Part shown: positions 1 to 13,462 of the stretch, in pieces
Numbering within the stretch: the first letter of the stretch is position 1
Layout of the letters: each line of letters starts with the position of its first letter
Origin: Wuchereria bancrofti
Taxonomy: Eukaryota > Nematoda > Chromadorea > Rhabditida > Onchocercidae
Assembly: GCA_005281725.1 (NCBI GenBank)
Contig: SSBO01000009.1
Coordinates: 5,766,303 to 5,830,302 of the forward strand
DNA length: 64,000 nt
Direction of reading: 5' to 3'
Translations under genes and position numbers: made by a program
The notes under the pieces: generated by a model
What the model was told of the DNA's origin: nothing
What the model saw: the letters and a program-made list of their open reading frames with translations, nothing else
The model's database searches: none

Positions 1-3000
1 CTAGGTATCACGCACGATATATCAGATTCATGCCTTTTGTCTTTTGAAAAGTCTTTCAGATGTCTGTCATCTGATGTGCACACAGCTTCTTCCGTGACCT
101 GGTATTACCTTGTGCACATAATTTCTTCCGTGTTATCTTTTTCCTATTGGTATGATCTGCATGAAAAACCTTTTTCAATATTCCTTAAATCTTCAATATT
201 TTCTACCTACGCTCATTCAGACAAAAGGAGGACCCTTGAATTCATCCGTTTGGATGAGTGGAGCATGTTAGTAAAATCTCGTGGTAAAACGTAGGGCAGG
301 AAGTCTGGGACAGAGCTTTACCAACAAGTTTAGCTTAAGAAAAGATATTGTTTGTACTGGAAGTTTCTTCTCGGTTATCAGCTTTCGCAAGTAATAATCC
401 GTGCTGATTTCATTTACTTAACAACTTCAAACTGTTTCCACCTCCAGAATTTCAGTAGTGCCTCTACACCACTGCTAGTAATGTTAACATTGAGACACAA
501 CTGCTGAATAAAATTATATTCGTAAGTTATGTCAATAAAAAGAAATGAATAGATGTCATTTAAAGTGAAAATCATCAAATATATGACTGTCATATTTGAA
601 TGTAAAATGTCCACAATATTTGGCAACGGAATTTCGAAATAAAAGGTGAAGTAAATTTTAAAAGGAACACAATACTCGAAATGCTTATTGATTAACTGAA
701 AACTGAAATCCTTCTTCACTTCTAATTCATCATTACTCCAAATCAACAATTACACTTGCCTTTTCAGTATTAATGAATTTCTCCAATTTTAATTGCTTTC
801 ATTCGCTCCGTTTTAATTGCTTTCAATAGTTTTAATCGATTTGCAGATCAATTTTGCGTTGGGCTTTAATTATCACAATCAGACTATAAATTAATAAATT
901 AGTTGTGCTAGTCAGAAGCGGGATTGTTTTCTGAGAAAATGAATAAGTGGACTTTTATAGAATAATTGTATTCCACTGAAATGCTCAATTAAAGCAATCA
1001 AATAATTTGTAATCTCCAAGTACCTTTGAAAACAGCTTAGATCTAATTTTCGCTCTCTCCTCGTCAGCTTAAAATACAAGTGAAAAACCAAAAAGAATGT
1101 ATAGAGAAAAATATGACACAATATAGAATAGGTTGAGTGAATGACAGTTTGTAACATAATGTGAAATTAAGGAATGCCATGCAATGTCTTTTACATCCTA
1201 CCTTTCAGTAGAGGAAATCAATATTTTACTAATATCAGTGGTTAAACGAAATGAATATTAAAGTTTGACAATGAAAAAGCTCAAGTGGATAATAAATTGA
1301 AATTTTAATTCAGTTTATTATCTTCCTAACTTTCTAAAAGAAGAATTGAGATTAAAATTTCAATTTATCAATCTGCTCAATCTATATGTTAGCGATAAAG
1401 AATTCATTTCTGTCGGACATAATCTGCAAAATTTTTTAATAAAACTTGCACATCATAATTAAAAAGACATAGCTTCATCTACTGCTATTTGTACGGTTTT
1501 AGAAATAAGAATGTACTTCCTAAACAAGTCTCCAAAAATCTTGCCAGTGATTGACCTAACTTTGTTTTAGCCTCAAAAACGTTCAGAAGTACGGAAAAAC
1601 AGATCGGATTAGGGTAACCAACCAGTCCTGTTATAGAATCATGCAATGCTAAAATCCAATATCTCTTGTTGAAATCTATTATCCGAAGTGAAGAAATTGT
1701 AGAAGAAGCTGGTAAGACTTTACTTATACCTTAGCATGAGTATTTGGAGAAAAACTGCAAAGCTGGAAATGAATTGGATTAATGCAAACGTCTACAGCAC
1801 TTGGAAATTGAAATCTCAGTTCGATTCTAGTTGAAACAGAATCACCAGTGGATAAAATCGACAAGAATGCGGAAAATGATACAACAGCATGATGTAAGAA
1901 GACAGGATTGAAGATCTGGTTTCAGTTTTAATGCACGTCATTGAATTGATAGTCCGCTGTCCTCCTTCCCATTTTTAAAGAGCGTTGATGAGATGAGTAA
2001 ATGTTGCTCTCCTGCATACACGCACATGGAGACGACATGAATGGAATGTGACAATCTTAATTGTTTTCCCATTTTGCAAACAACCATTGACCTTTGGCCT
2101 TCTCGAAAAACTGCAGATGTGCTTCTCAAATCTTAAGACAAATAAAGAAGTGAACCACCGGTCATGCTAAAAATCTTTAAGCTATTTCTCGATCGTTGCA
2201 ACTTGTATTTTCTGAGAGTCTTTTCAATAACTTGCAATTTAAGAATGGAAATATTTTTAAAAAGAAGGAATTTGTAAGAGTGTGAAATCAGCAGCCTCAC
2301 ATGACACTTTTTAATGTCTAAATAGTTCCTCATCTACCAGGGCGCTGTATCATACGAAAGAAGAGAGTGAAGAAAGCATCTTCTGCGCATGACATCTATA
2401 AAAGTTGTAAAGGCTTAAATGCAATCAATATATTAGAATGCCTTAGCAAATAGGACATAGTGAAACTCACAGAGTTATTGCTACATAGGTAATCCTTAAG
2501 TTAAAAGAGTTCGAAATGACTTCCATTATCATTGTTTTATTGGCAAGATGTGTGGCGGAGGCCAAACAACACATAGAAACTTTGCTCTGACTGAGATTAG
2601 TAGTGAAATTCGTGATCTTTAATGAAGCAACCACAACTTCCTTAACTAGGAAACCGACGATGGAATACTAGATGAAATACTAAAAATCGAAAGTTGTAAA
2701 GAAGACCAAAAAGTTAGCAAAATTATACTAAGAGCAAAAATAAACAATCATTTCAGTATTTGCTGTGAAATAATGAAAAACCACCAAACGGGCAGTAAAC
2801 TTTCACAAGAGCGTTCTAAATAATTCGAAATCAGTAAATAAAAAAGTAGAAGTAAAACGATGTAAACGCCATTTCCGAGTGACTGGGAGGAATTGGGAAC
2901 CAATTTGTGAAGTTCGTTTCTAATTCAAGAAATCATTCAACAATAACAACAAAGCATTCAAATGACTATTCAGCACATCCCGTAATCACTTAATGTCCTT

Positions 3001-4445
3001 CTTAAATTACGGATTTCACGATTTCCTCTCCTCTTTCTTTTTTTCCAAAAGCCTAACGTCATCGGATTTCTAAAATTTGAAACTCCCTTTTGGCAAAAGA
3101 AAAAAAAAAACTATAATTTAAACATCCCTTTGGCAAAAACTATACTTTCAAAATCCCATAAATAAGTATAAACAGAAATATTTTTGATAATAATTAATAT
3201 TCCGTGAGATTCAGCAGGTCCACAGTTGTACAACCTCGAGCCGAGTTTAATCAAATTTAGCAGAAGATTCCTTGTACTTCGATCCTTAACTATGAATTAA
3301 ACACACATTTTAAAAATATGTCGCAATTAGAAAATTTCCTTCTTTTCATTATATGTAAAACAAATAACTTCTGTTAAAGAAATGAATTATGCAAAACAAC
3401 AATAGCACCTTCGAATACTTAATATTGCGTACATATCAGAAATTTCACACGCAAATCCTTCACAAAATTGCGTAAATTTTTGAACAGGGTTCAATCCGTC
3501 AAAGCAATAGCAATATATCACCGATGACAGGAGAATACAAATCTTGCACGGGAATGCATTTGGATTTCCTCAAACGTTGAAGTAAATCGTACGATTCGAC
3601 TGTCTTACACTGCCTAACATACGTAACAGATTTTTAGTTTTCTCGAAGCTTTCAAGAACAGTGCAAAGAAATATCAATGAGGAATTCCATGCTAATGTAA
3701 TATACCGCTTAATAAGTTGTTATTTTTCATGGCAATAAAGGCAATAAAGGAGTGACACAAGTAATCTTTATTCGTTATAATAAGTGCAATGTCAAGGACA
3801 ATTGCAGTTTTAAATCGAAAATGAAATGAATAACTGTTAAAATCGAACTTTGATTTTAATGGCACTGAACAGATGCTTAGTAGAAGAAACATAAATCAAC
3901 ACCGGTGACTTCTGTTAGAACATATTTAGTAAAATCCTATCACTATAAATATGAATGTTAACTATGATAAACAATAATAATTTAGAATTTACAGCCTAAA
4001 GGTGAAAGTGAATAAAGTCATATTTAAAAGATAGGAAACGACAAAAGTTCCATAAACAAGAAAAAATATCATTAACAATTTTAAAATTTAGGAACGAGTC
4101 CCACTTTTTCTTCCACTAAAACCTTTTTCCAACAGACTGGAATGGCGTGATTTAAAGACATTATCTTAGGTTTCCTTTCGAGATGCCGATACGTAGCTAC
4201 GCTTAGCATAAAGTCGTTTTGTCAGGAAATAAACATCAGAGTAATGAAAAATCTAGTATACACCGTCTAGCACTCAAAATTTGAGAAACTCTGTGAAGCA
4301 TCAATAACAATTGTATAAGCACTAAATGAATATTATAACTACTGAATAGTTCCAACTAATTATAAGTAGCATTTGTGAGAATTCTAATCGTCGATAATGG
4401 GGATTCTAGAAATACTATGTTACTCGCAGCGATATTCGCAAAATT
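1..4445. other. Gene-free stretch
   Basis: No convincing exon, repeat family or RNA gene was recognised on either strand. The open frames present are short, lack recognisable motifs and are not linked by splice signals in consistent phase. It may hold intergenic sequence plus the 3' flank of the minus-strand gene that ends at 4446. Isolated small exons cannot be excluded. Confidence 0.5.
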
Positions 4446-7000
4446 TCAGTCGTTACCGAAGTCGACTTTACCCCCAAATTGCTCGTTTTGAACCTGCATT
4501 TCGCAAGATAATCCTGATGATATTGAAACCTTCGGTAGTATGATTTTCTGCAATGTGAAGCAAACCATGAAATGATAGATGACAAGTTCACAAACCTATT
4601 TTACAAAGAATATATTTCACTTACAGATAAAGTTTTCGGGTCACATTCTTCCAGCTTACATTCTAATTCAATTCCTGGAATAGTACATAATGGGGGTGTA
4701 ATGAACTCATCCAGACCTTCACAACTCCTTTTTTCATTGTTGCTACCTTTACTTATTGCTGTTCGTCCTCTTTTTTCTAAAATAATAGGACTCAAATGTG
4801 AAAATAAAAAATCATTTTGAAAACTGTTCAGATTCCTGCTAATTAGAAAAAGTCATATTGTACATTCTTGGATTGTTTTCTGAAGTTTTTTTTTTAAGTT
4901 ACAAGTAGTTCACAAAAATTTCACTTATTACTACTTGTTTCTAGGAAATCGTTTTTTAACATCACATTATTGTGTGCACCATTTGTAAATTACAAAATAT
5001 TTTTGGAAGATCGAAAGCAAAAACTGTTTGTATTTTTTTTCACCCAGTCCCAATAGCTGACCAAAAAACTCGGTGCTTCTGCATTTAGGTCTTCTGTATT
5101 GTTGCAGCGGTTTCCATTTTGATTGAACAGATTGCGGCAACATCTTTCCAGAGAATGTCCAGTCTTCACCGGAGCAAAATGATTTCTCCATTTCTTCACC
5201 TATGCTTTTGACATCGAATGTAACAGTATTTATTGAAAAAGCATTTCATTTGTGGTTTTTAAATGTTTCCTGAAGCTATTTTTTTTTTCAAATTATTTTG
5301 AAAACTTTGAAGATTAAATGCTAAAACTGTAATATGATCACCAGATTTAATAGAATGAAAATCTTTACTTGATGCATCGTCAGCACAACATTGGTATTGA
5401 CGAACTATTCTAGTCTGTTCTTGTTTAGATCCATTAGCACTTGATTCGTTATCTTGAAAATCACTAAAAAATATGCGGTAAGAAAAAATATTGACTAGAA
5501 AATGAATAGAATTTACACCTGTGAGTCACAACATTCCAATTATTTTTCGCCAATGAAAATAATAATTGTCTTGTTTAGATCAGTTGTAGGTACAATTTGT
5601 AAATTAATTTTGGCATATTATCTATATTTCAGCATAACGAAATTTCTGGACTACTCAAAACTGATAATCCTACAGTACTTTGGATTGAATTATAAGTTTT
5701 TAATAAAGAGTCATCAAACCTCATTCCTCAGGAAAATAAGAAAAATATAATTTAGCATTAGTGTTAGTTGTGCAATTCGTTTATATCAATTCAATCTTCA
5801 GGGAGTGATTGATTTATATAGTTTTCAAACTGAGAAGTGAAATTTAAACAAAACGTTTAATATTCTACTATAAAAGAGATCTGGCTGTTTAGCAAATCAG
5901 TTTGCCTAATTCATTAATTCGAAGCATTAGTAGAATACTGCTTGATTTACACCTAAAAAGTTTTTGAAGTGAAAATCGAAAACTTGCGAGAAATAATCGC
6001 TTCGCCGGGCTGGAAAGGATGATTGATAAATGTCTGAACTTTGCTGATCATTATCCTAAAAGTCCGTGATTTCTTTATAGCAAATAATCCATAATCCAAA
6101 TTATAAATAAATAAAAACATCATACTAGGTCATAATTTTGTAGAGTTCAACTATCCGAATTCAAGATATAATCTCAAGTAGATGTATCATTTAGTTCTTG
6201 GATATAAATCAGTTAAAACGAAAAAAAATTGATGTAATGCATTAACAAAAACCATATAGAGCAGCAGATTTTAAACCAATAAAAATCACTGTGCCTAACA
6301 AATAAAATATTTTTTTAAACATTTTTTAAACATTTTATCCAGAGATATTTTTTGCTTTTGGTTCCAACATTAATTTCATTCAGTATATAATCGAAATCCT
6401 ATATGCGAATTGCAAGTGAAGAAAATTATTAACAATAATAACAATTTTAAAATCAACAATTAACAATCATTTTAAAATGACAGTGACCAGCAAGGGCAGA
6501 TCGCATGTTGCAATTTGTTCAAATTACTTAAAGTACAAACTTCGTCTCCATCAGTTTCATCGCTTTCATCCGAATTTTTTATTGTAAGTTCAGCGAGCAC
6601 TTGTCGAGTAACCTCTTGTTTTATTTCCTGCATTACATTTTGTGAAATTTGCCAACATGTTGCTTTGCCTTCATTCAGCGGAATGTTTTCCTGTAATAAT
6701 TCCAATATTGTTTATTCCTTATAGCCATAAATATTTTCTTTTTTTTTAGAAGTTAGTGTCTTCCTTCTCATTGAAAAGAAATTTTTATGTATGGACTTTC
6801 ACTCCATCACTGGCTAAAGAACTTTGACATTTTGCACAGTACTTAATACTAAAAACGAAACACATATTTGTAGATAGATGACTCAAATATGGAGATGAAA
6901 AAATTATCCTAAATACTTTTTGAATCCAATTAAATTCTGGAATTCAAATCATTACTCATACTTTATTCCAATTCGTCTGATCATCATCGTCCAGTGCCAT
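4446..7000 (-). CDS. Unrecognised protein with KEN-box and D-box-like motif
   Basis: I do not recognise the family. Six exons join in consistent phase on the minus strand: 7024-6962, 6690-6488, 5463-5328, 5199-5025, 4776-4625 and 4547-4446 (stop). The start chosen is the ATG at 7000, eight codons into the first exon seen; the upstream part may be a 5' UTR exon. The predicted product is about 268 aa. It begins with an acidic stretch (ALDDDDQ), then KENIPLNEG, which matches the extended KEN consensus KENxxxN and is encoded across the first intron. Next comes RQVLAEL, which fits the core of an APC/C destruction box (RxxLxE plus hydrophobic). An acidic run SDESDETDGDE and Cys pairs (CPCC, CC, CC) follow, then a basic KKRGR patch. 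These suggest a nuclear, possibly cell-cycle-regulated protein; that is inference. Exon 2 uses a weak donor (gtcact), so its end is the least certain junction. Confidence 0.5.
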
Positions 7001-7024
7001 ATTCGGATTAGTTCCTTCGGTTAA

Positions 7025-9864
7025 CTGCAAAATTAAAAACCATATTTTATCACAGCACAAGATGAACGATTCACTATTGAAACACACCGGGTAACAAAAA
7101 AGGAACAATTACTTTGGGAAAATAGATAAGGTAGGGTAGAAAAATTCATAATGTTTTAATGAGCTATAGAGTATAATTACCGTAATTACCGTAATACCGC
7201 TGTTCCATTATTTTTGCTATCATTATTACCGTAATTAAAACAAAATAGTGGTAATAACAGCAGTAACGATAATAAAGATATTAAAGTATTATTACTGCGG
7301 AAAAACTTTGGCATTTCACAGTCGATTCTTAATTTACGATCCAGTTATATCATCACAGTTCTACTCATTTAGAGATTGAAAAGCTCAGAAAACCAAACAA
7401 GCAAACACATTTTCACGCTCCCTCAATAGTATGACAAGAAATATGAAAAATGTTTGGCGCCTTTTTCAAGAGAGAAGCAGGATTTGTCACCCTCCTCGCT
7501 ATGGTTATGGCTTGTCAAACCCTTTCCGATCAAGTCTTGCCATCTTTCTCCTTCTATCACTCGTCCTCCTCCTACAGCTTAGAACATCTTTCTTTCATTA
7601 CTAGCTACTTCCTTATACAACAATTGTCACCAAGGCAGCAGCTTAAATTCCACTAACTTCTAGCTTTAGAAGGACTTCCAAAATGTTAAGCTCTGTCCGT
7701 AATTAATTTCAAATACAGTTTTATTTCTCGTCGTACCTTTCATTTCCATTACTTCTCTTTCTCTTCTTTAAGTTAAAATAAAACTGAAGCAAAGAAATAC
7801 TTGGCTTCTTCCAGGAAAGATATTGACAGAAGATATTTCCAGCGAGCACCATTATAATGCCATCATTCGAACGTAATTAATGATATTTCAAATACTGTCA
7901 TTGATAATTAGGCTCATCAATTAGTTTCGAAAAAAAAAATGAAGTCAAGCCAGAAAAAAGTCTGAGTGGGGTATTTAGAGGGACTTTAGAAAGCTTTATG
8001 ACTCATGTTTCATGTAATTTACTACACTTACCTTGTCACGAATAAGACAACAAGTAATAGTAAGATAGAATTATCGGTTGTTAGAGAGAGGGTTAATTAA
8101 TTCACCATGTCATTAATATTGCTGTGAAGAATGACGTTCCTGTTCATCTCTGCTAAAACAGCAGATGACACTTGCTTGAATTATCTTGTCGTGGAATGTC
8201 GCATAGCAGATGTTGGAAAAACATAAATCAAAAATAGGTTGGCAGAGATGTTTGTGTACAATCTTCGGTACTTCAAATATTCATTCTAGCTAATATTCTT
8301 GAAGAAGTATCAACAAAGAAGTTCGTACATAATATCCAATCAATTAGACTTACATGATCATTACCCGATGAATAATATTGAAAGGCAAGTTGCAGTTATG
8401 AATGGTATTAGTTATACGTTATCAGTATATGATGAACTCTTCCGTATATGATATTGGGCGTTATTTCATTTTGGTATTAACGGGTGATAGCTTATAGAAA
8501 AAATGATATACATATGAGGAAGGAATAACTTTTCCGGTAGCAACAACATAACATAGATTTGCACAGTAGCAATAAATTGCAATTAGAAAGCAATATGAGG
8601 AACCAATAATGAATAAAGCTCTTCCATTATTAACTCGAGAATGCAAGGATGTTGTGAATTAGTTGAAGTGATCCAAACAGCATTTATTGTGCTAATTATG
8701 GACATTAACCTGATTTGTATTTATGCAGAAAAAAAGGATAAGGAAAGGAAGTGAAGTATGTTTCAATCATTCATATAAGCAACAGTGAAAACGAAACTAA
8801 GCTCCTTTCTATCCTGACAATTATGAACAGCAAAAGCAGAAACGTAGATTATCGGAGCCTATTTTCAAAGTGGTGGACGGCAATAGGCTGGCATATGACT
8901 CTTCCTTCAGGATGGATAACATTTCGTTAATTGATATCATTAATATAGTGCTAACTATAAAACTATAATGCTAGCTTTAGAGTACTAAAACGAACCAAAA
9001 ACCTTTTCTGAAACATTCTGCCTACACACGCCAACGTCTGAATGTGATGAAAATAAAATGGATTACTAAACCACCCATCAAATTAACTTCCGAAATTTGA
9101 AGTGCAGCTTAATTTATCAGTTGTTAAATTTGTGGAACTTTCTGAATAATATGGCCAAAGGGACGGGAGAGAAATTATTGCAAACGAAAAATCATTTCCA
9201 CAAGGTTTAATTAAATATGTGAACAGGGAAGAGTAAAGAGTATTTGAAGTCGGTGAAAAAGAAAGTCTAGGTGGATAGAGAACGGTTGTATAGAAGGGTA
9301 CTAATGAATAATTCTGGAGGGAAAACAGAGAAGACGACAAAAAGGAAAGCATTGTAGAATTGGAAGCTGATCGGGTGGGTGTAACATCATATTGACCGGT
9401 GATATCAATACCACTCTGTTCCGCACAACCCTCGTATGACCCAACTGACCCTTCCCTCTCCCTTCACCTGGAACACCTTCTATTACCAGCTATCACAGGT
9501 AATAAACACTGTCAACCTCGATATCCTTATAATGATGAGAAATGATGCAAGTCAATTAATCCCACCCAACAAGAACATTTTGACCACACTAAATTCGTTC
9601 CACTGCCCAAAAAATTTATTCGCTTTAGAGCAACAATCTTTAAATCACTTGAATTATCGGAATCAGTAAGAAACTTCCAATACAAGCAAAACTTTTATTC
9701 CATAGCAATACACTTGAAATGCTATATATAAATCACATCCAAAAAGGTCCAACCTATTTGTAAAAAGCTAAGAATGCACTTGCTCAGTTTTGGAATAAAA
9801 ACAATCTAAAAACTTCTTAAAATACTGATTTCAAATTACATTTCTGAAATTATTTTACCGTATA
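7025..9864. other. Intergenic region with possible 5' exon
   Basis: No protein-coding exon was recognised. On the minus strand a strong donor (ACAAG|gtaagtg) lies near 8030, and could end a non-coding 5' exon of the gene starting at 7000. Between about 7170 and 7300 there are imperfect repeats of ATTACCG. The rest shows nothing I can support. Confidence 0.35.
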
Positions 9865-12800
9865 TTACGGAGGTCCATCGTTTATACTGGAAATTCCGTG
9901 GCGCTGAAAAAAATAAGTAAATATCCAAATGCGCATAACAAAGATCGTTGACTATTCAGAAGAGAACATCGCTGCAAAAATTCGAACCAATAATGGGACG
10001 AAGATATTACGACGAACTAATTATATTAAGAATTAAGATCAAGATTAAATCAAGTTAAAGATTTGATATGAGCACACTATGAAGAAACCACCTGTACTAC
10101 CAACGATTTTTTAATTAAAGTTTATAACGAGTAATATACCTGTAACACAAAACCAAAGATAACCCCGGCAACAAGAAATGAAATACGAATAAGCCAACCG
10201 GGAAATGAACTGGGTAATGGACGTCTTCGTTCTATTAGCAGTTTCAGGTATTTAAATTTTTTGTCGGTAAATGGCGGATATCGCATGCTAAAATTAATAA
10301 TGCACTATACCTTGAAATGTCTAAAATTAGTAGAATGTTAACAGTCACTATAATTTAAAGATCGCCAGCAAAATATGCACTAACAGTTATAGACTAATAT
10401 CGAATTAAGAGCACCTTAATTCTGAAATTTCTATAAAAATTTTGGAATATCTTACTACTAGGTATTAAGAAAAAGATCTACTGAGAAGAGTTTTGCAAAT
10501 GCAACAAGTATCAGAAAGCAAAAAATTGCTTGCACAAAACTTACGCAAACAAAGCATCAGCAAAGAAACCCCTTATCAGCAGTGCTTTATGGTTAGTAAA
10601 TGTATCGAAACCAAATTTGCCACGATATCTGCCCATACCACTTTGGCCTACACCGCCAAATGGAAGCGTATCAACTATAAATGCATAAATTTCAAGGAAC
10701 CATTAAAATTCAAATAAATTTGAAAGACGTAAAACACACAGAATTTTTTTTCATATTTTTTGACCGTATTAGATCGTGCATTCCGCAGAACTTACTGATA
10801 AATTGAAATGTAACATCATTCACAGTCACAGAACCACTTGAAGTTTCCGCATACAGCTGTTGAACTTTCTTTTCAGATCCGGTAAAAAGATAGACAGCAA
10901 GTGGCTTTTCTCTTGATCGAATAAAGCTGACTGCTTCATCGAAACCATTGGTAGTAACAATCGGCAAGATGGGCCCAAATATCTAAGTGTATATAGGTAT
11001 CAAAAATCCACTCGATAAAAATAAAGAAAATAAAAAATTATCCCGAAAACAGGAGCATGGAAAGAGAAAAAGCACACTTCGTCTTCCATTAGCACATCAT
11101 TTGCAGATACAGCAATTATGATTGGAGGAATAAACAAGTCACTGCGGTTGAGTTCACCACCTTTGTACAAAATTTGTCCACTGCTACGTGCAAGCAAACT
11201 GGATAATCTACTGAAAAAAATGCTTAACATTAAAAAATAATGGGCAAATAAAACAGCAGACATACACACAGTAAAGCTGACAAAATTTTTTGTCCTGTAA
11301 AATTTCGAAGCAAGAATTGTTTCAATAACACACTCAAAGTGTTTCTCATTAATGATACGGCTGTAATCTTCGCTTTTTTCAGGGTCCGTACTGTAAAATT
11401 CTTTTAATCGTTGGATGAATTCATTTACTAGTGCTGTTTTCAATGTTTCCGTAACAAGAACATAATCCGGTGCAATACAGGTTTGCCCACAATTAGTCCA
11501 CTTTCCCCAAACAATACGTCGAGAGCTTACTTCCAGATTTGTATCACTTTCAACGATTACTGGGCTAAAAAGAAAACATAGTTTGACATCTTTCAAGAGC
11601 TGAATTAACATAACCTGCTGAACAAACGAAAATAAAGTATTTCAAGGAGAAATTTAATATTTAAATCAACTGGATGATACAATACTGATTATCCTTGAAA
11701 TCGATCAAAATTTGCTATTTAGTAAACAAAGTCTGCAAATATAAACTGAACCTTTTCCCACCCAGTTCAAGTGTAACTGGTGTAAGATGCTGCGCAGCTG
11801 CCGTCATAATAACCTTAGCAACAAGTGAATTTCCGGTATATAAAATATGATCAAACTTCTCCTTCAACAGATCCGTTGTTTGAGCAACCCCACCATTCAC
11901 TACCGCCAAAAACCTCTGTAATTTCCCATTCAAATAAAGCACTCCAGAATTCAAGAACACTGACACTCCATACATAAGCAAATCACTGTTCTTTATTAAC
12001 TTCATTCATCCCAGAATCTCTCAGGATTTAAAACAATACCAAATTTTTTCAAATTTAATAGGCTCACCGAATCAAAAAAGTGAGAAAAAAGATCATGTAA
12101 AGCTGCAGAAGTAAAAGGTGCATATTCCGATGGTTTCACTATCACCGTGTTACCTAAAACTTAAGAAAATAAATATAAAGGTATTGTCTGAAACAAAGTG
12201 TGTGATTTCCCAGGAAAGTGGTCACATTAAATAAAGCCATGAAGATGCTACTATGCAGATAAAAGTACACTGAAAAATCAAATAATCTTTAACCTACATA
12301 CTAGGTCCAGCACTCCGAAAAAAATAGTAAAATGTCATTTTGCAAGAAGGGGAAATGTTCAAGTTGTAGGAAAATTTTTGATCCAATATCCAAGATTATT
12401 ATTCAATAACTCACCGGCAGCCATTGCTGCAACTAAAGGTAATAAAACAAGGCATAACGGATAGTTCCATGGAGCAATGATAAGGACCACACCCAGTGGT
12501 TCCTTGATGACAGCTACGGTGTCTAGAAGAGACAGGAAAGTTTTTCTAACCTGAAAAATTTTCCAACACTTCGAAGTACTGAAAAAATAAAGAGTAAAAT
12601 TACGCAAATATTTAGCTGTCTTATTCTCAGACATTTTATTACCCGGTTTGAAATTCATAACTTACTGGTTCAGGTGAACTCCATTGCTTTAAATTATCCA
12701 CCATATAATCGATCTCGACGAAAACTGGACTTAGTTCCATGCTATGTGTTAGTTTTGGTGACTGGAAAAAGTTGATATAAAAGAAAAAAGTTGATGTTAC

Positions 12801-13462
12801 AGAAGATATGAATTGAAGGCCTTAAGAAATGATGGAAGAATGGATAGTAAGCAACACAACAATGACGTCCATAAAATCAGTTTCAAAAGTTTTACATCTA
12901 GTTTAGGATTTCTCGGCCTCATGTGGTACTTCGTGGTACTATAGAAGAACAACTTTTCCCGATCAGAGTTCTGTTATATGATGACCTAAGGTTGCAATAT
13001 CTTAAAGCTTAAAAGAAAACCAAAAACAAAAAATAAACAAATAAACATAGAGGAAAATTCAAGTATTTGCACGAAATTAATTTCCTTCTTTTAAATTAGC
13101 TATAAATTCTTGATGGAATTTGGCACATTTTAAACACTTACTCGTTTAAGATCGTTGTACACAGCTTTGGTAAGAACATCACCCTCCTCAGTCAGAAGCT
13201 GCTTAAGATTTAGAAGCTGCTTCCGACGGTGTTCCAGTTTAGCAGTAATCCCCGAAAAATAATAGGCTCTTTGCTCCTCTACTAACTGCAATAAAGCAAA
13301 CGCAAAATAATCCATGAAAAGAGACAGAGAAAAGCCAAACATCAAATAAATTTAAGGACAAATAATGTAACTGAAAGTTTTTCAAAGAGAAAGCTACTTG
13401 ACAATGCAAAAAGTGGAACATACCTGATGATAGGGAGCACCTTGATGGGTTACTGCTGCCAT
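9865..13462 (-). CDS. ALDH3-family fatty aldehyde dehydrogenase
   Basis: This enzyme oxidises fatty and other lipophilic aldehydes to acids with NAD(P)+. Twelve exons join without a phase error: 13462-13424, 13285-13142, 12761-12666, 12550-12415, 12153-12068, 11915-11752, 11564-11334, 11210-11078, 10982-10796, 10674-10545, 10287-10140 and 9903-9865, giving 510 aa. Family landmarks in order are PWNYP (catalytic Asn122), VNGG and ILYTGN (Rossmann fold), LELGGK (general base Glu217), CGQTC (catalytic Cys251), EIFGP at the exon 8/9 junction, and [12 protein letters not shown] near the C-terminus. The final about 35 residues contain a hydrophobic helix (about 480-497) followed by a short [12 protein letters not shown] tail. 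This matches the membrane-anchored ALDH3A2 type (ER or peroxisome), and C. elegans alh-4-like proteins. No catalytic residue is missing. Start: first in-frame ATG, with a 13-codon first exon ending at a gtatgt donor. Confidence 0.9.

Noticed and set aside
37..294. 85-codon plus-strand frame near the left edge
   Set aside because: No domain, no convincing start context and no splice partner could be found.
5025..5199. Alternative frame beginning EMEKSFCSGEDWTF over the same exon
   Set aside because: The frame reading VKKWRNHFAPVKTGH keeps phase with both neighbouring exons, while the alternative does not.
9083..9669. Frames of 77 to 89 codons on opposite strands
   Set aside because: Low-complexity Ser/Leu/Phe composition and no splice signals in phase; likely chance.
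11267..11333. Extension of ALDH exon 7 to a donor at about 11267
   Set aside because: The donor at 11333 joins KHF to [12 protein letters not shown] with correct phase and family spacing; the longer form adds residues absent from ALDH3.
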